A stretch of DNA of 64,000 nucleotides, from NCBI GenBank assembly GCA_963710135.1, contig CAVPYY010000006.1:1054001-1118000 (forward strand), given 5' to 3'. Source of the stretch: SG8-30 sp963710135 (GTDB lineage Bacteria > Pseudomonadota > Gammaproteobacteria > Steroidobacterales > Steroidobacteraceae). Positions 35,376 to 44,839 of the stretch are shown one piece after another (position 1 is the first letter of the stretch; every line of letters begins with the position of its first letter). Both the position numbers and the translations under genes were made by a program. Below the pieces are notes generated by a model, which saw nothing but the letters and a program-made list of their open reading frames with translations, did no database searches and was not told where the DNA came from.

Positions 35376-35869
35376 ACATTCTGACAGGAATCTGCCGCCC
35401 TGCCTGCATCACGCCGTTCACGACAGTAGCTGGGAGGCCATCGTCGAGCTCTAGGCAGCCAGCATTGGCTGATCCACGCTGGCTGCCCAGCCAGAGCCAC
35501 GGCCGCTGACCCTCCGCGCTGCCGTGTACGGCGAACTGATTTGTACCTTTCCGGCCACGCAGACCCGATCTGAGGTCGTGGAATCTCTTGACGATGGCTG
35601 GGGACCTTCAATTCCCCCTTGAGGCCGTAGCCAACCAGAAAGGCGCAAGCCCTGAGACACGCACCACCTGAAGCGCAAGGAACTGCAGTCAAACGCGGCG
35701 CCGAATTTCCGGACGACCTTCCTTGTCCGTCGCCGACGTCAGCAACGGCGGTAGCGATCCTGTCGGGCAAGTGTTTGACTCGTCACGGCGCCGGCCCGCG
35801 AACGACCAGACGAAGCCCGACGGCCGCCTTGCCGCAGAGAAAGGGACAAGTACATCCGGGAGTTAGGAA

Positions 35870-35915
35870 TGGTGGCCAGGGACGGAACCGAACCATCGAC
35901 ACGCGGATTTTCGGT
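35870..35915 (+). repeat. Partial copy B of the tRNA-Phe 3' end (att-like)
   Basis: 46 bp matching 37353-37398 at 44 of 46 positions, in direct orientation. It covers the CCA end, discriminator, acceptor 3' strand, T-arm, variable loop and the 3' half of the anticodon arm including GAA. Homology stops abruptly after the anticodon loop. This is the usual size and location of an attachment core left when an element integrates at a tRNA 3' end. It faces the intact gene across 1.4 kb containing a GST gene. Confidence 0.75.
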
Positions 35916-36350
35916 ACAAGGGTGGGCCGCCGGCGGCGCCAGGAAGTCGAAGACCGGGAAGGGGTTTTCGAGGGCCCGACCGCCGAACCGACCCGCCCGA
36001 GCGAGCCAGTTCCGAACCGGAAAGTCGGCGCCGGACCTAACCGCGCGGTAAGCCGAAGAAACGCAAGGGAGTCTTGCCATCGAGTCCGAACACTTTCCGA
36101 ACCGAGCGCACCGGGCGGGGCCCTGCCGACGGAAACTGTCCGACTTCACGCGCCGCCAGGTACTGACAAGTTAACTATCTTCGCTCTGAAGAGCGGGCAT
36201 TCGGTGCCGCGGATGACTCAAACCGGAACTGCACTGGGCGTTGTCGTCGTGCCGCGCTGGGCGATTGACTCGGGGTCTCGCGAATCGTTGCGTCCGACGG
36301 CGAATTCGTCGCACCATGCCGCTCTCCCCGCCCCGCGAGGCGCAGGTACG

Positions 36351-36995
36351 ATGAAACTGATCGGCATGTTTGATTCGCCCTACGTGCGGCGCGTTGCAGT
36401 GACCCTCAAGCACCTCGAGGTCCCATTCGCGCACGCAAACTGGTCGGTCGGAGCGGACTTCGAGCGCATCCGTGAATTCAGCCCGCTCGGCCGGGTGCCC
36501 GTGCTGGTGCTGGACGACGGCACCGCGCTCGTGGATTCCGCCGCGATCCTGGATGCCATCGACGATCAGGTCGGGCCGACGCGCGCCCTGTTGCCGGCCT
36601 CGGGTCGTTTTCGTCGCGAGGCACTGCGGCTCATCTGGCTCGCGATGGGTGCGGGCGAGAAGGCACGGGATCAGCTGTACGAGCGGATGGTACGCCCGCC
36701 GGAAAAGTACCACGAGCCCTGGGTCATGCGATGTCGTGAACAGATGCGCGGCGCGCTCGGGCTGCTCGAGGTCGCCTGCCGCGAACGCGGTCCGACCGCG
36801 TGGCTGGTCGACAATCGAGTCACTCAAGCCGACATCACGGTTGCCTGCATCTCCACGTTCCTCAATGAATCGCTGGACGTATTCGGCGGCGATGCGCCGT
36901 ATCCGGCGCTGCAGGCACACGTTGCGCGTTGCGAAGCGCTGCCGGAGTTCCGGGCGACGCACGCGCCGTGGTTTGCGGCGGCGATGAAGTCGTAG
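36351..36995 (+). CDS. Glutathione S-transferase family protein
   Basis: A 214-residue cytoplasmic protein with a thioredoxin-like N-terminal domain (MKLIGMFDSPYVRRVAVTL; then GRVPVLVLDDGTALVDSAAI, which holds the cis-Pro and the E/D-S glutathione site) and an all-helical C-terminal domain (NRVTQADITVACISTFLNE). The Ser-Pro-Tyr near residue 9 is the likely catalytic region. It would conjugate glutathione to an electrophile or act as a thiol reductase. The ATG at 36351 is fixed by the fold. It stands alone between copy B and the intact tRNA-Phe, so it may be an acquired passenger. Confidence 0.85.
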   Translation: MKLIGMFDSPYVRRVAVTLKHLEVPFAHANWSVGADFERIREFSPLGRVPVLVLDDGTALVDSAAILDAIDDQVGPTRALLPASGRFRREALRLIWLAMGAGEKARDQLYERMVRPPEKYHEPWVMRCREQMRGALGLLEVACRERGPTAWLVDNRVTQADITVACISTFLNESLDVFGGDAPYPALQAHVARCEALPEFRATHAPWFAAAMKS

Positions 36996-37352
36996 TGTGC
37001 CGTGTCGCTATCGATTCCGGTGACAGATGGTCGACCGGCGTTCGGGATGTGGAAGGGAATTTATCTATTCGAGCACTGCGACAGCGGACACACGCGGCGT
37101 GTGGTGTGCGAGTTCTTGTTTGTAGCGCAAACGTCTTGAATTTCAAACGGTCGCACGCTGCAAAGCAATTTTGTTCAGATCTGAGCACTACCAAGAAACC
37201 GGGGTGCCATCACCCGCACGCCAGCTTCCTGCCGCCCCTCCAGGGATTCGAGCCAGCCACCGACTTCCCGATAGTCCGCGGGTCGGCCATCGATGGCCAC
37301 GGATGGTCCTCGGGCGATGCCAGGAACCCGTTCTGAATCATGGAGTTGGAAG
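36996..37352. other. Intergenic region between GST gene and tRNA-Phe
   Basis: 357 bp with a relatively A+T-rich patch (about 37050-37200, for example AAAGCAATTTTGTTCAG). No gene, hairpin or further tRNA copy could be supported. A GGGATTCGAGCC near 37244 looks like an inverted T-arm but nothing around it folds as tRNA. Confidence 0.4.
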
Positions 37353-37428
<76 letters not shown>

Positions 37429-37578
37429 TTTGGTGGGGCTCGGTATTAGACAAGCACGGCATTGCGGCCGTCAAGAATCGTTCCGGGCGGCGTTGTCGGC
37501 GCGCCGGGATTGATGCGACGATGCCACCCAGATGCCCCGCGCCAGCGCCCTTGCCGCCGTTCCTTGCCTGCTTGGAGC

Positions 37579-38346
37579 ATGAAGACGCCGGGCACCGCCA
37601 TCGTCACCGGCGCCGGCAGCGAGGCCGGCATCGGCTTCGCGACCGCGCGACAGCTGGCGGCACTTGGCCACGAGCTCTTGATCGCCGGCCGCTCACCGCG
37701 AATCCATGACCGTGCAGCCGAACTGCGCGCGGCGGGCCATCGCGCCCACGGCTTCGATGGTGATCTGGGCGACGAGTCGGTCGTCCGGGAGCTCGCCGCG
37801 CTGGCGACCACGCTCGACTCCCCCGTCACGGTGCTGGTCAACAATGCCGGCATGGCAGTGCTTGGCCAGCTCGATCGCGCCGCACCCGTGGCGGAGTTCT
37901 CGCTCCACGACTGGCGCCAGACGCTAGAGCGCAATCTCACCACTGCGTTCCTGGTGACCCGTGCCTTCGTCGCGGGCATGGCGCAGCGCGGCGCCGGGCG
38001 CATCGTGAACATCGCCTCCACCGCCGGCCCGGTCTCGGCGATGCCCAACGACTCGGCCTATGCCGCGTCCAAGGCCGGGCTGGTGGGATTCACTCGAGCT
38101 CTCGCGCTCGAGGTGGCGGCAAGCGGCGTAACGGTCAATGCGGTCGCGCCCGGCTGGATCGCCACGGCATCGCAGACGCCCGAGGAAGCCCGGGCGGGAC
38201 ACGTCACGCCGATGGGGCGCTCGGGGACGCCGGACGAAATCGCCAGCGTGGTGGCGTTCCTGTGCTCGCCGGGCTGCTCGTATCTCACCGGGCAGCTGAT
38301 CGTGGTGGACGGCGGCAACTGCATCCTGGAGGCGCGGCAGGGATGA
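37579..38346 (+). CDS. SDR-family oxidoreductase, first of an overlapping pair
   Basis: A 255-residue classical short-chain dehydrogenase. It has the cofactor loop TGAGSEAGIGFATA, NNAG near residue 93, INIASTAG-type Ser (IVNIASTAGP), YAASK, and the C-terminal VVDGGN. GGAG lies just upstream of the ATG at 37579. The loop is longer by two residues than the FabG pattern. The stop overlaps the ATG of the next SDR (ATGA), so the two are co-translated and probably act on the same or consecutive substrates. Substrate unknown. Confidence 0.85.
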   Translation: MKTPGTAIVTGAGSEAGIGFATARQLAALGHELLIAGRSPRIHDRAAELRAAGHRAHGFDGDLGDESVVRELAALATTLDSPVTVLVNNAGMAVLGQLDRAAPVAEFSLHDWRQTLERNLTTAFLVTRAFVAGMAQRGAGRIVNIASTAGPVSAMPNDSAYAASKAGLVGFTRALALEVAASGVTVNAVAPGWIATASQTPEEARAGHVTPMGRSGTPDEIASVVAFLCSPGCSYLTGQLIVVDGGNCILEARQG

Positions 38347-39104
38347 GCGACCCGGTCGTGCTGGTCACCGGTGCGGCCGGCGGCATGGGTCGCGAGATCA
38401 GCAGGCGATTCGCGCGCGACGGCTGGCGGGTGGCCGCGACGGATCTGGACGATGCGGCGCTCAACGCGCTCGCGGCGGACGTTCCGCTGCTGGCGCAGGT
38501 GCCCGCCGACCTGCGCATCCCGGACGCCTGCTACGGCGTGCTGGCCGAGTCGCTCTCCCGGAGCGGCGGCCGGCTCGACGCGCTGGTGAACGCCGCGGGC
38601 GTCTGGCGCGAGGGCCCGGTCGAGACCTTCAGCGAAGACGACTTCGACCTGTTGCTCGACGTCAACCTGAAGGCGACGTTCTTCATGTGCGCGGCGGTCA
38701 TTCCAGTGCTGCGCCGGTCACGCGGGTCGATCGTCAACATCTCCTCCGACGCGGGCCGGCAGGGCAACACGGGGGCCGCCGCGTACTGCGCCTCGAAAGG
38801 CGCCGTGACGATGTTCACTCGCGCGCTGGCGCTCGACCTGGCGCCGGACCTGGTGCGCGCCAACGTGGTCTCGCCGGGCGATACGGCGACGCCCATGCTC
38901 GACTTCCAGGCGGAGCGCTATGGCGGTGGCAATCCGGCGGCCTACAAGGCGGCGTTGCTTGCCAAGTATCCCCAAGGCGACAGGGCGCGCTTCATCGGTC
39001 CGGAAGAAGTCGCCGAGCTGGTGTTCTTCCTGTGCCAGCCGCAGGCGGCGGCGATCACGGGCGCGGACTTTCCGATCGACCTCGGCTACTCGGCCGGCAA
39101 GTAG
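38343..39104 (+). CDS. SDR-family oxidoreductase, second of an overlapping pair
   Basis: A 253-residue SDR with TGAAGGMGREI, VNAAG, VNISSDAG and YCASK. The ATG at 38343 overlaps the stop of the upstream SDR. The C terminus (GADFPIDLGYSAGK) departs from the usual DGG. Only modest similarity to its neighbour is visible, so these are two distinct SDRs rather than a fresh duplication. It ends 6 bp before the convergent amidohydrolase stop. Confidence 0.85.
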   Translation: MSDPVVLVTGAAGGMGREISRRFARDGWRVAATDLDDAALNALAADVPLLAQVPADLRIPDACYGVLAESLSRSGGRLDALVNAAGVWREGPVETFSEDDFDLLLDVNLKATFFMCAAVIPVLRRSRGSIVNISSDAGRQGNTGAAAYCASKGAVTMFTRALALDLAPDLVRANVVSPGDTATPMLDFQAERYGGGNPAAYKAALLAKYPQGDRARFIGPEEVAELVFFLCQPQAAAITGADFPIDLGYSAGK

Positions 39105-39110
39105 TCGCGC

Positions 39111-40611
39111 TCAGGCGGGACGGGTGACGTAGCCGTAGCGCAGGTTGCTGCGCTCGCCGCCTGCCGCGAGATATGCGGACCGGTCGGCCGCGAGCCGATC
39201 CTCGACAGGCCCGGCCGCGGGAATCTCGAAGTTGTACAGACGCGCCGAGTTGCCGCCGAAGATCGCGGTCTTGACCGGCCCGTCGGCGGCGCCGAGCGGC
39301 GCAAAGCCGTGCTTCGCCTGCATGTCCTCGGGAATCTCGAGCCGGCGCAGCGCCTCGATCTGCCACTGCGGCGCGCCGGTCCAGACCGCGTCGGTACCCC
39401 ACACGACGTGATCGGCGCCGAGCCCGGCGATCAGCTGCCCGAGTATCGCCGCGGCGATCCGCGGCTGCGCAACGGTCGTCTGCGCGAAGATCTGGCCGAG
39501 ATCGCCATACACGTTGGTCACGCCGTGTTCTCTGGGTATCTCGGCCAGGTCGGTGACCCAGTCGATCCGCCCGGTTTCTTCGAAGATGCGCGAGGCATCC
39601 TCGGGCGTGCCGTCGCCGGGGAAGCGGTAGCCAGAGTGATAGATGATGAAGTTGAGGTGCGGCCAGTCCCTGGCCGCCTTGGCCACGTCGCTCACATCGG
39701 CATAGGGGCGCAGGCGTGGGTAGCGCTGCTCCGTCGCGGGCGAGAACAGGCCCTTGTGAATGCAGACGTTGACGCGTCCGGCCTTGAGGAAGCGCTCATA
39801 GGCGGGATAGACCAGCTCTTCGTCATCGAGCCGCCACGGGTAGCGGCTGGTCTCCTTGTGGGTGTTGTCGCCCACCGTGTAGCCCTTGAACGAGTCCGGC
39901 CGGTCCTCGGCCAGCGCACGGTCGATTTCCTCCAGCCAGCCGGGCGCGCCGGGGGTGAAGATGGCGTGCGCCAGCATGCGCTGCGAGCCGGCGGCTTCGT
40001 TGATGCGCTTGCGGGCCGCGACTGTCATCGGATTGGTCAGGAACCAGTCCTCCGGAATGTCCGACGGCGCGACTCGACAGCAGCGCCACCTTGGTGTCGC
40101 TGTCGAAGAAGATTTCCTTCAGGTAGTTGTTGAACTTCAGGTCCTCGATGGTCTGTTCCTTGCCGGCGAGCGCGGGGTTCCAGCCGCGCCGGCCGACCGC
40201 TTCGCGCATGCGCACGAAGCCCAGCAGCCGCGTGTCGTCGCGCAGGAAGTGCGTGTGGCCGTCGATGATGAACTGCCCGGCCAGGGCGCGCGCGCGTTCC
40301 TCGGCCATCTCCGGTGTCGCGGCCTCCGCGGCGCTGACGCCAAAGAGCGGCCCGAACACGTCGTTGAGGGCGACGAAGCCGGCGGCCATGCCGGCGGCGG
40401 TCGCGAAGAACCTGCGGCGCGACATGCCATGACGCCGCGCCTGCTCGTCGCCGAGCGCCTTGAGCCTTGCCTCGACCTGGCGCTGCGCCGCACTCTGCGG
40501 CAGCGGCGCGTACTCGTCGCTGGAGACGATCTGGGTAGGGATCGGACCGGGGAAACCCGCCTCCTCCGCCGGGGCCAGTGCGCGCAGGTCGTCGTCGGTC
40601 AGGAATCGCAT
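39111..40611 (-). CDS. TAT-exported amidohydrolase-2-type metal hydrolase (one +1 frameshift)
   Basis: A TIM-barrel amidohydrolase family protein of 499 residues after removing one base near 40072. The first ~62 residues are followed by a twin-arginine segment (MSRRRFFATAAGMAAGFVAL), an arrangement seen in this subfamily. Metal-site elements are DGHTHFLRDD early, NFIIYHSGY mid and VVWGTDAVW late; they resemble ACMSD-type hydrolases/decarboxylases. The frame passes from ...KVALLSS to APSDIPEDWF across the extra base. It would act in the periplasm on an unknown ring or carboxylate substrate. It follows yggX by 28 nt and may be the tail of the asmA-mutY-yggX operon. Confidence 0.78.
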
Positions 40612-40639
40612 CGCCGTACCTCCGCGGCCGACGGGCCGT

Positions 40640-40918
40640 TCAGCCGCCCTGCTCCGGTGCGACGTAGCCGGCCGGCCGGTCGGCGCCGCCGCTGAACAGG
40701 AACTTCTCCATTTCCTTGGTAAGGAACTCGCGCGCCTTGGGGTCGAGCGCGTTGAGCCGATATTCGTTCATCAGCATGGTCTGGTGCTCGAGCCAGCCCT
40801 GCCAGGCCTGCTTCGATACGTTCTCGTAGATGCGCTTGCCCAGCTCGCCCGGCCACGGCACCCGCGCCAGGCCCTCGGCCTCGCGCTTCAGCACCACACA
40901 ATTCACCATGCGCGTCAT
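40640..40918 (-). CDS. yggX: Probable Fe(2+)-trafficking protein YggX
   Basis: A 92-residue protein almost colinear with E. coli YggX. It has Cys7 (VNCVVLKREAEGL), PGELGKRIYENVSKQAW, LEHQTMLMNEYRLN and GYVAPEQ. YggX helps protect or supply iron for Fe-S clusters under oxidative stress. ATG at 40918 is 10 nt after the mutY stop, and the mutY-yggX order is the classical gammaproteobacterial arrangement; MutY is itself an Fe-S enzyme, which fits. The frame is open upstream but only through mutY sequence. Confidence 0.95.
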   Translation of the reverse strand: MTRMVNCVVLKREAEGLARVPWPGELGKRIYENVSKQAWQGWLEHQTMLMNEYRLNALDPKAREFLTKEMEKFLFSGGADRPAGYVAPEQGG

Positions 40919-40928
40919 CTTCAGTACC

Positions 40929-42002
40929 TCAGTTCGGGATGGCGTCAACCGCACAGGCGCGCAACAGTGCGGCGACGGGCGCGGCCAGTCCAATTCTTGC
41001 GGGATCCCGGGTGTTATACCAGACGCGCCCGCCCTCCTCCACGCGGGCGGCGGGCTCCGGCACCACGACTTGCAGGGGCACGATGTCGAGATCGAAGTGC
41101 GTGAAGCTGTGCCGCAGCACGGGCCATTCGCTGAGTTGGGGCGTTGCGACGCCGAGCGCCTCGCGCGCGAAGCGGCCGGCCTCGTCGCCGTCCGCGAACT
41201 CCGGGAAGCTCCACAACCCTCCCCAGATGCCGCGCGCGGGACGCTGTTCCAGCAGGACGACTCCCGGCTCGCGGAAGGCCAGCAGCATGTAAGTGCGGCG
41301 CAGCCGGCGCGCGGCCTGGCGTGGACGCGGCGAAGGCAGCTGCGCCTGCAGCCCGCGTGCGTTCGCCTCACAGCGGCTGCCGAGCGGGCACAATCCGCAG
41401 GCGGGCCTGCTGCGCGTGCACAGCGTGGCGCCGAGATCCATCATCGCCTGGTTGTAGTCCCTGACGCGCTCAGGCGGTGTACACGTATCGGCGAGTTCCC
41501 AGAGTCTGCGCTCCACGGCGCGCTCACCGGCCCATCCCTCGATGGCGAAGCAGCGCGCCAGCACCCGTTTGACGTTGCCGTCGAGAATTGCGTGGCGCTG
41601 CCCCTGCGACAGCGACAGGATCGCGCCGGCGGTCGAGCGCCCGACGCCGGGCAGTGCCTGCACGACGGCGATGTCATCGGGAAACCCGCCGCCGTGCTCG
41701 ACCGCGATCTGCTGCGCGGCGCGGTGCAGGTTGCGCGCCCGCGCGTAATAGCCGAGACCGGACCACAGGTGCAGCACCTCGTCGACCGGCGCGGCGGCAA
41801 GCGTCGCGACGTCCGGAAAACGATCCATGAACCGCTCGAAATAGGGGATCACGGTCGCGACCTGCGTCTGTTGCAGCATGATCTCCGAGACCCAGACCCG
41901 GTAAGGCGAGGGGTCGCGCTGCCAGGGCAGGTCCTTGCGCCCGTGACGGTCGAACCAGGCGAGCACGCGCGCGCCGAACTCCGGCGTCAGAACGCCATTC
42001 AT
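40929..42002 (-). CDS. mutY: A/G-specific adenine glycosylase MutY
   Basis: A 357-residue base-excision repair enzyme that removes adenine opposite 8-oxoguanine. It has the catalytic Glu in SEIMLQQTQVATV, the helix-hairpin-helix LPGVGRSTAGAI with downstream catalytic Asp in LDGNVKRVLAR, a 4Fe-4S loop C-x6-C-x2-C-x5-C (CTRSRPACGLCPLGSRC), and the C-terminal NUDIX-like recognition domain (RGIWGGLWSFPEF, LRHSFTHFDLDI). The ATG at 42002 overlaps the stop of the upstream SRPBCC gene (ATGA). yggX follows by 10 nt. Confidence 0.97.
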   Translation of the reverse strand: MNGVLTPEFGARVLAWFDRHGRKDLPWQRDPSPYRVWVSEIMLQQTQVATVIPYFERFMDRFPDVATLAAAPVDEVLHLWSGLGYYARARNLHRAAQQIAVEHGGGFPDDIAVVQALPGVGRSTAGAILSLSQGQRHAILDGNVKRVLARCFAIEGWAGERAVERRLWELADTCTPPERVRDYNQAMMDLGATLCTRSRPACGLCPLGSRCEANARGLQAQLPSPRPRQAARRLRRTYMLLAFREPGVVLLEQRPARGIWGGLWSFPEFADGDEAGRFAREALGVATPQLSEWPVLRHSFTHFDLDIVPLQVVVPEPAARVEEGGRVWYNTRDPARIGLAAPVAALLRACAVDAIPN

Positions 42003-42574
42003 TGTGCCGGCTCGCCCCGCGCCAGGCTTTCGACGTTCTGGAACATGTTGCGCGTCCCCTGCTCGAGCGTCTTGAGCATGGCACGGCGCACCAGCCAGTG
42101 CGGCATCCAGAATGCGGGTTCGAACTCGGTTCGATAGCGCACGCGCGCGCCCCCTTGCGCAGCACGGACCTCGGTTTCGCTGTAGCCCGTTCGCATGTCG
42201 CCGCGGCCAGGTATCGACTCGGCGATGAGCACCGTGGCGGACTCGGTCAGCCGCTCATAGCGCTCCATGCTGTGGCAGAACACGGATCCCAGACAGCCGT
42301 TCAGGACGGTGTACAGCACGCGCCGGCCGTCCTCTTCGCCGTCGAGTCTCGCCACGACCACGCGGGGATCGAGTTGGGGATAGCGCGCATAGTCGGTCAG
42401 CACGGCCATGACCGCCGCCGGCGGGGCCTCCAGCAGTGCTTCGAACTCGACGAACCAGGCGCGACCGCGATCGCCGACTTCGAGCCGCACGACGTCCACC
42501 GCGGGCACCGGCAGCGAGATCAAGGCGAGCAGGACGCCCAATCCTGCGCGGACGCGCGGGACTTTCCGGCTCAC
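41999..42574 (-). CDS. Exported SRPBCC/polyketide-cyclase-like protein
   Basis: A 191-residue protein with an N-terminal hydrophobic signal (VSRKVPRVRAGLGVLLALIS) and an SRPBCC helix-grip domain: FEALLEAPPAAVMAVLTDYA, SMERYERLTE, ARVRYRTEFEP and a long C-terminal helix RRAMLKTLEQGTRNMFQNV. The GTG start at 42574 overlaps the asmA stop (GTGA), and its own stop overlaps the mutY start, so the three genes are tightly coupled. The longer upstream frame is asmA sequence read out of phase. Possibly binds a lipid or aids envelope homeostasis; function unproven. Confidence 0.72.
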   Translation of the reverse strand: MSRKVPRVRAGLGVLLALISLPVPAVDVVRLEVGDRGRAWFVEFEALLEAPPAAVMAVLTDYARYPQLDPRVVVARLDGEEDGRRVLYTVLNGCLGSVFCHSMERYERLTESATVLIAESIPGRGDMRTGYSETEVRAAQGGARVRYRTEFEPAFWMPHWLVRRAMLKTLEQGTRNMFQNVESLARGEPAQ

Positions 42575-43874
42575 CGGGCCGACGACGGATTCGAGCCGTT
42601 GGGCTCGACGACGAGACGAAGATTGCGCATGCGCGCCCCACTGACACGGGCCTCGCCAATGGAGACCTCCAGGTCGAGATCCAGTTCCGCCAGTGAACCT
42701 GCCAGGGACTCCAGCGTCTGCTGCGGCGAGGCCGGCGCCGGCGCGGCCGCCGGCGGCAGGTAGCGATCGAGATCGAGGCGGTCGATGGCCAGCCGCAACC
42801 GCGGCGCGGCCGCCGTGAAGGGCCACTGCACGGCGCCGGTCAGGGTGCTGTCGTCGAGCGTGGCGTCCAAGCGCATCTATCGTCACCCGCTCCGCGTGAG
42901 CCGTACCGCGCACCGCGGCCTGGGCCTCGGAGAGCACCGCCGGATCGGCCGTGGCCGGCAACGCCATGCCGAAACGCGACGCGAGGCTGCGCGGTGAAAA
43001 GGGTCCGCTGGACAGCTCGAACCGCGCCGTCGGCGTCTCGTTCAGGCCGGTGACCGAGGCGTCGCCGGTGATCACGACACCCGGCAGCGAAGCGCGCAGC
43101 TGCCGCAGAGTCGAGCGATCCGGCGGCGAGATCGAGGCTCACGCTATCGACCGTGGCCGTCCAGTCGATGCCGCCCAGCTCGAGTTGCGGCGCGCCGATC
43201 CACCCGCGCCAGCGCGCCGGGGCGAGGCCGTAGCGACGGTTCTCGAAGTCGAGCGTCGCCGGACCCGCCAGGCCCAGGTGCAGGACCGTCTCGTCCCACT
43301 GCACGGCCAGGCGAAGATCCGCTTCGAATGGCACCCCCGGGGCCACCTCGGTGGCCTCGAGACCGACACCCGACACCACGACGGCCGTGCCGTCGCGCGC
43401 GTCGACATAGCGCAGCGAGCCACCCTCGACGCCCAGCTCGCCGATCGACCACGCCAGCGGCGCCGTGTCGTCGCCGCCGGTCAGTCTGGCGATCAGCGCC
43501 GAGTAATTGTCACGCCCCTCGCCGTCGATCGCCGCATTGAGCGCCAACCTGTCGATGACCAGCCGCTCGACGTGCGCGCTCCGACGCAGCACCGTGCGCC
43601 ACGGCACCTCGACGCGCGCGCCAGCCAGCGCGAGCAACGGCTCCGCCGCCACCGGCCCGACGGTCAGTCCCTGCGCCTCGAGCCACGGTGTCGGCAGGTA
43701 GCCGACCCGCAGACTGTCGATCCGGACCGGCTCGCCCAGCCAGTCCGCCAGCTCCCCGGCCACGGCGCCCTCGATCCAGCTGCTGCGAACCGCCAGGTAA
43801 ATCGCGGCAGCGCCCGCGATCACCAGGATCGCGAGCAGTGCGGCGACGATTCCAAGTATGCGGGCTGGGCGCAT
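42571..43874 (-). CDS. AsmA-family protein (two +1 frameshifts)
   Basis: An inner-membrane-anchored protein of the AsmA/YhjG group, implicated in outer-membrane assembly and phospholipid transport. The N-terminal anchor is RILGIVAALLAILVIAGAAA, followed by the AsmA start with WLGEPVRIDSLRV and PWLEAQGLTVGP, then beta-rich repeats (LDLDRYLPP, ELDLDLEVSIGEARVSG). Extra single bases near 43123 and 42867 break the frame; corrected length is 433 residues, shorter than E. coli AsmA but common in relatives. The asmA-mutY-yggX order is known from pseudomonads. Probably intact in the organism. Confidence 0.75.
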
Positions 43875-43939
43875 CCGGGCCGATTGAAGCGGGGGCGCGC
43901 CGATTGTAGCAGCGCGACGCCCGTCGGCCGCGGCGGTGC

Positions 43940-44839
43940 TCAGCGATTGCAGACGTCGATGTCACCCGACATCGTGTCGGCCCGAACCCGCGCCTTGCCC
44001 TCGCCTTGCGTGAAGCGCAGCGCCGTGCCGGGAGCGTAGCGGCTCTTGCGCGCGGCGGCAGGCCCGAAACAGTTGTCGATGTCGCCGCTGAAGGTCTCGA
44101 GATCGAACTCGGCGTCGATGCCGGCCGGGAACAGCAGCTTCAGGTCGCCGCTGACGCTCTCGGCATCCAGCCGGGCGTCCACGTCGAGGGCGACGCGGGC
44201 CTCTACGTCGCCGGATACGGTCTTGAGCCGCAGGCGCGTCGCCTCGGTTGCCTCGAGCACGACGTCACCGCTCACCGACTGGGCCTCGACCTCCCCCTTG
44301 AGGCCGCGCGCCGTCACGTTGCCGCTGGTGCTCTCCAGCGTGACCACCGCCGGCCGGCCGTTGCCGGTGACCACGGCGTCACCGCTGATGGTGCGCAGCA
44401 TGAGGTCCTCGCCGAACACCTCGGTGCGTATGTCGCCACTCACGGACTCCAGTCGCTGCGCGCCTTCCACGCCCGCGACCTCCACCTCGGCGCTGACCGC
44501 CTGCACGCTGAGTGATGCATTGCGGGGCACGCTGATTTCCAGGCGGGCGCCATCACTGTCGCGGCTGCGGTTCTTCTCCGGCCGCACCCGTATCGTGACG
44601 CTGTGCTCGCTGCCGGAGAATTCCAGCTTATCCCGGTCGTTCTTCAGCTCGCCCGTCAGGCGCACCTCATTGCGCTCCCAGGCGCGCACACGGACCAGCC
44701 CGTCGATGTTGACGACCTCGACCGCCGGCGCGGCGCTGGTCGCCTGAGAGCGCTCCAGGGTCTGCGCCGCATCGGCCGGGAAAGCGAGCAGTGCGACGCA
44801 CGTTGCAAGGAGCGAGATAGCTGTGGATTTCATGATCAT
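43940..44839 (-). CDS. DUF4097 family beta-helix-like exported protein
   Basis: A 299-residue protein with a Sec signal (MIMKSTAISLLATCVALLAF, cleavage after ADAA). The mature part is a run of 18-22-residue repeats with the pattern ESVSGD / KTVSGDVEAR / ESVSGDLKLLFP / ETFSGDIDN / DTMSGDIDVC, typical of DUF4097 putative adhesins with a beta-roll. In many bacteria this family follows an ECF sigma factor and a membrane regulator, and may sense or modify the envelope. The ATG at 44839 overlaps the upstream stop; the longer frame to 45325 is a shadow. Terminal Cys residues are present (CFGP; VCNR). Confidence 0.8.
   Translation of the reverse strand: MIMKSTAISLLATCVALLAFPADAAQTLERSQATSAAPAVEVVNIDGLVRVRAWERNEVRLTGELKNDRDKLEFSGSEHSVTIRVRPEKNRSRDSDGARLEISVPRNASLSVQAVSAEVEVAGVEGAQRLESVSGDIRTEVFGEDLMLRTISGDAVVTGNGRPAVVTLESTSGNVTARGLKGEVEAQSVSGDVVLEATEATRLRLKTVSGDVEARVALDVDARLDAESVSGDLKLLFPAGIDAEFDLETFSGDIDNCFGPAAARKSRYAPGTALRFTQGEGKARVRADTMSGDIDVCNR

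Larger units (their letters stand above)
35156..36350. other. Gene-poor spacer between putA and the GST gene
   Basis: About 1.2 kb with mixed base composition, less biased than the coding DNA around it and with frequent stops on both strands. It holds a short open frame (35208-35375) and copy B of the tRNA-Phe 3' end (35870-35915). I see no intact gene, transposase or integrase remnant that I can identify. The texture suggests decayed or acquired DNA. Confidence 0.5.

Noticed and set aside
37236..37262. A third remnant tRNA suggested by GGGATTCGAGCC.
   Set aside because: Only the T-loop-like string is present; no arms pair around it.
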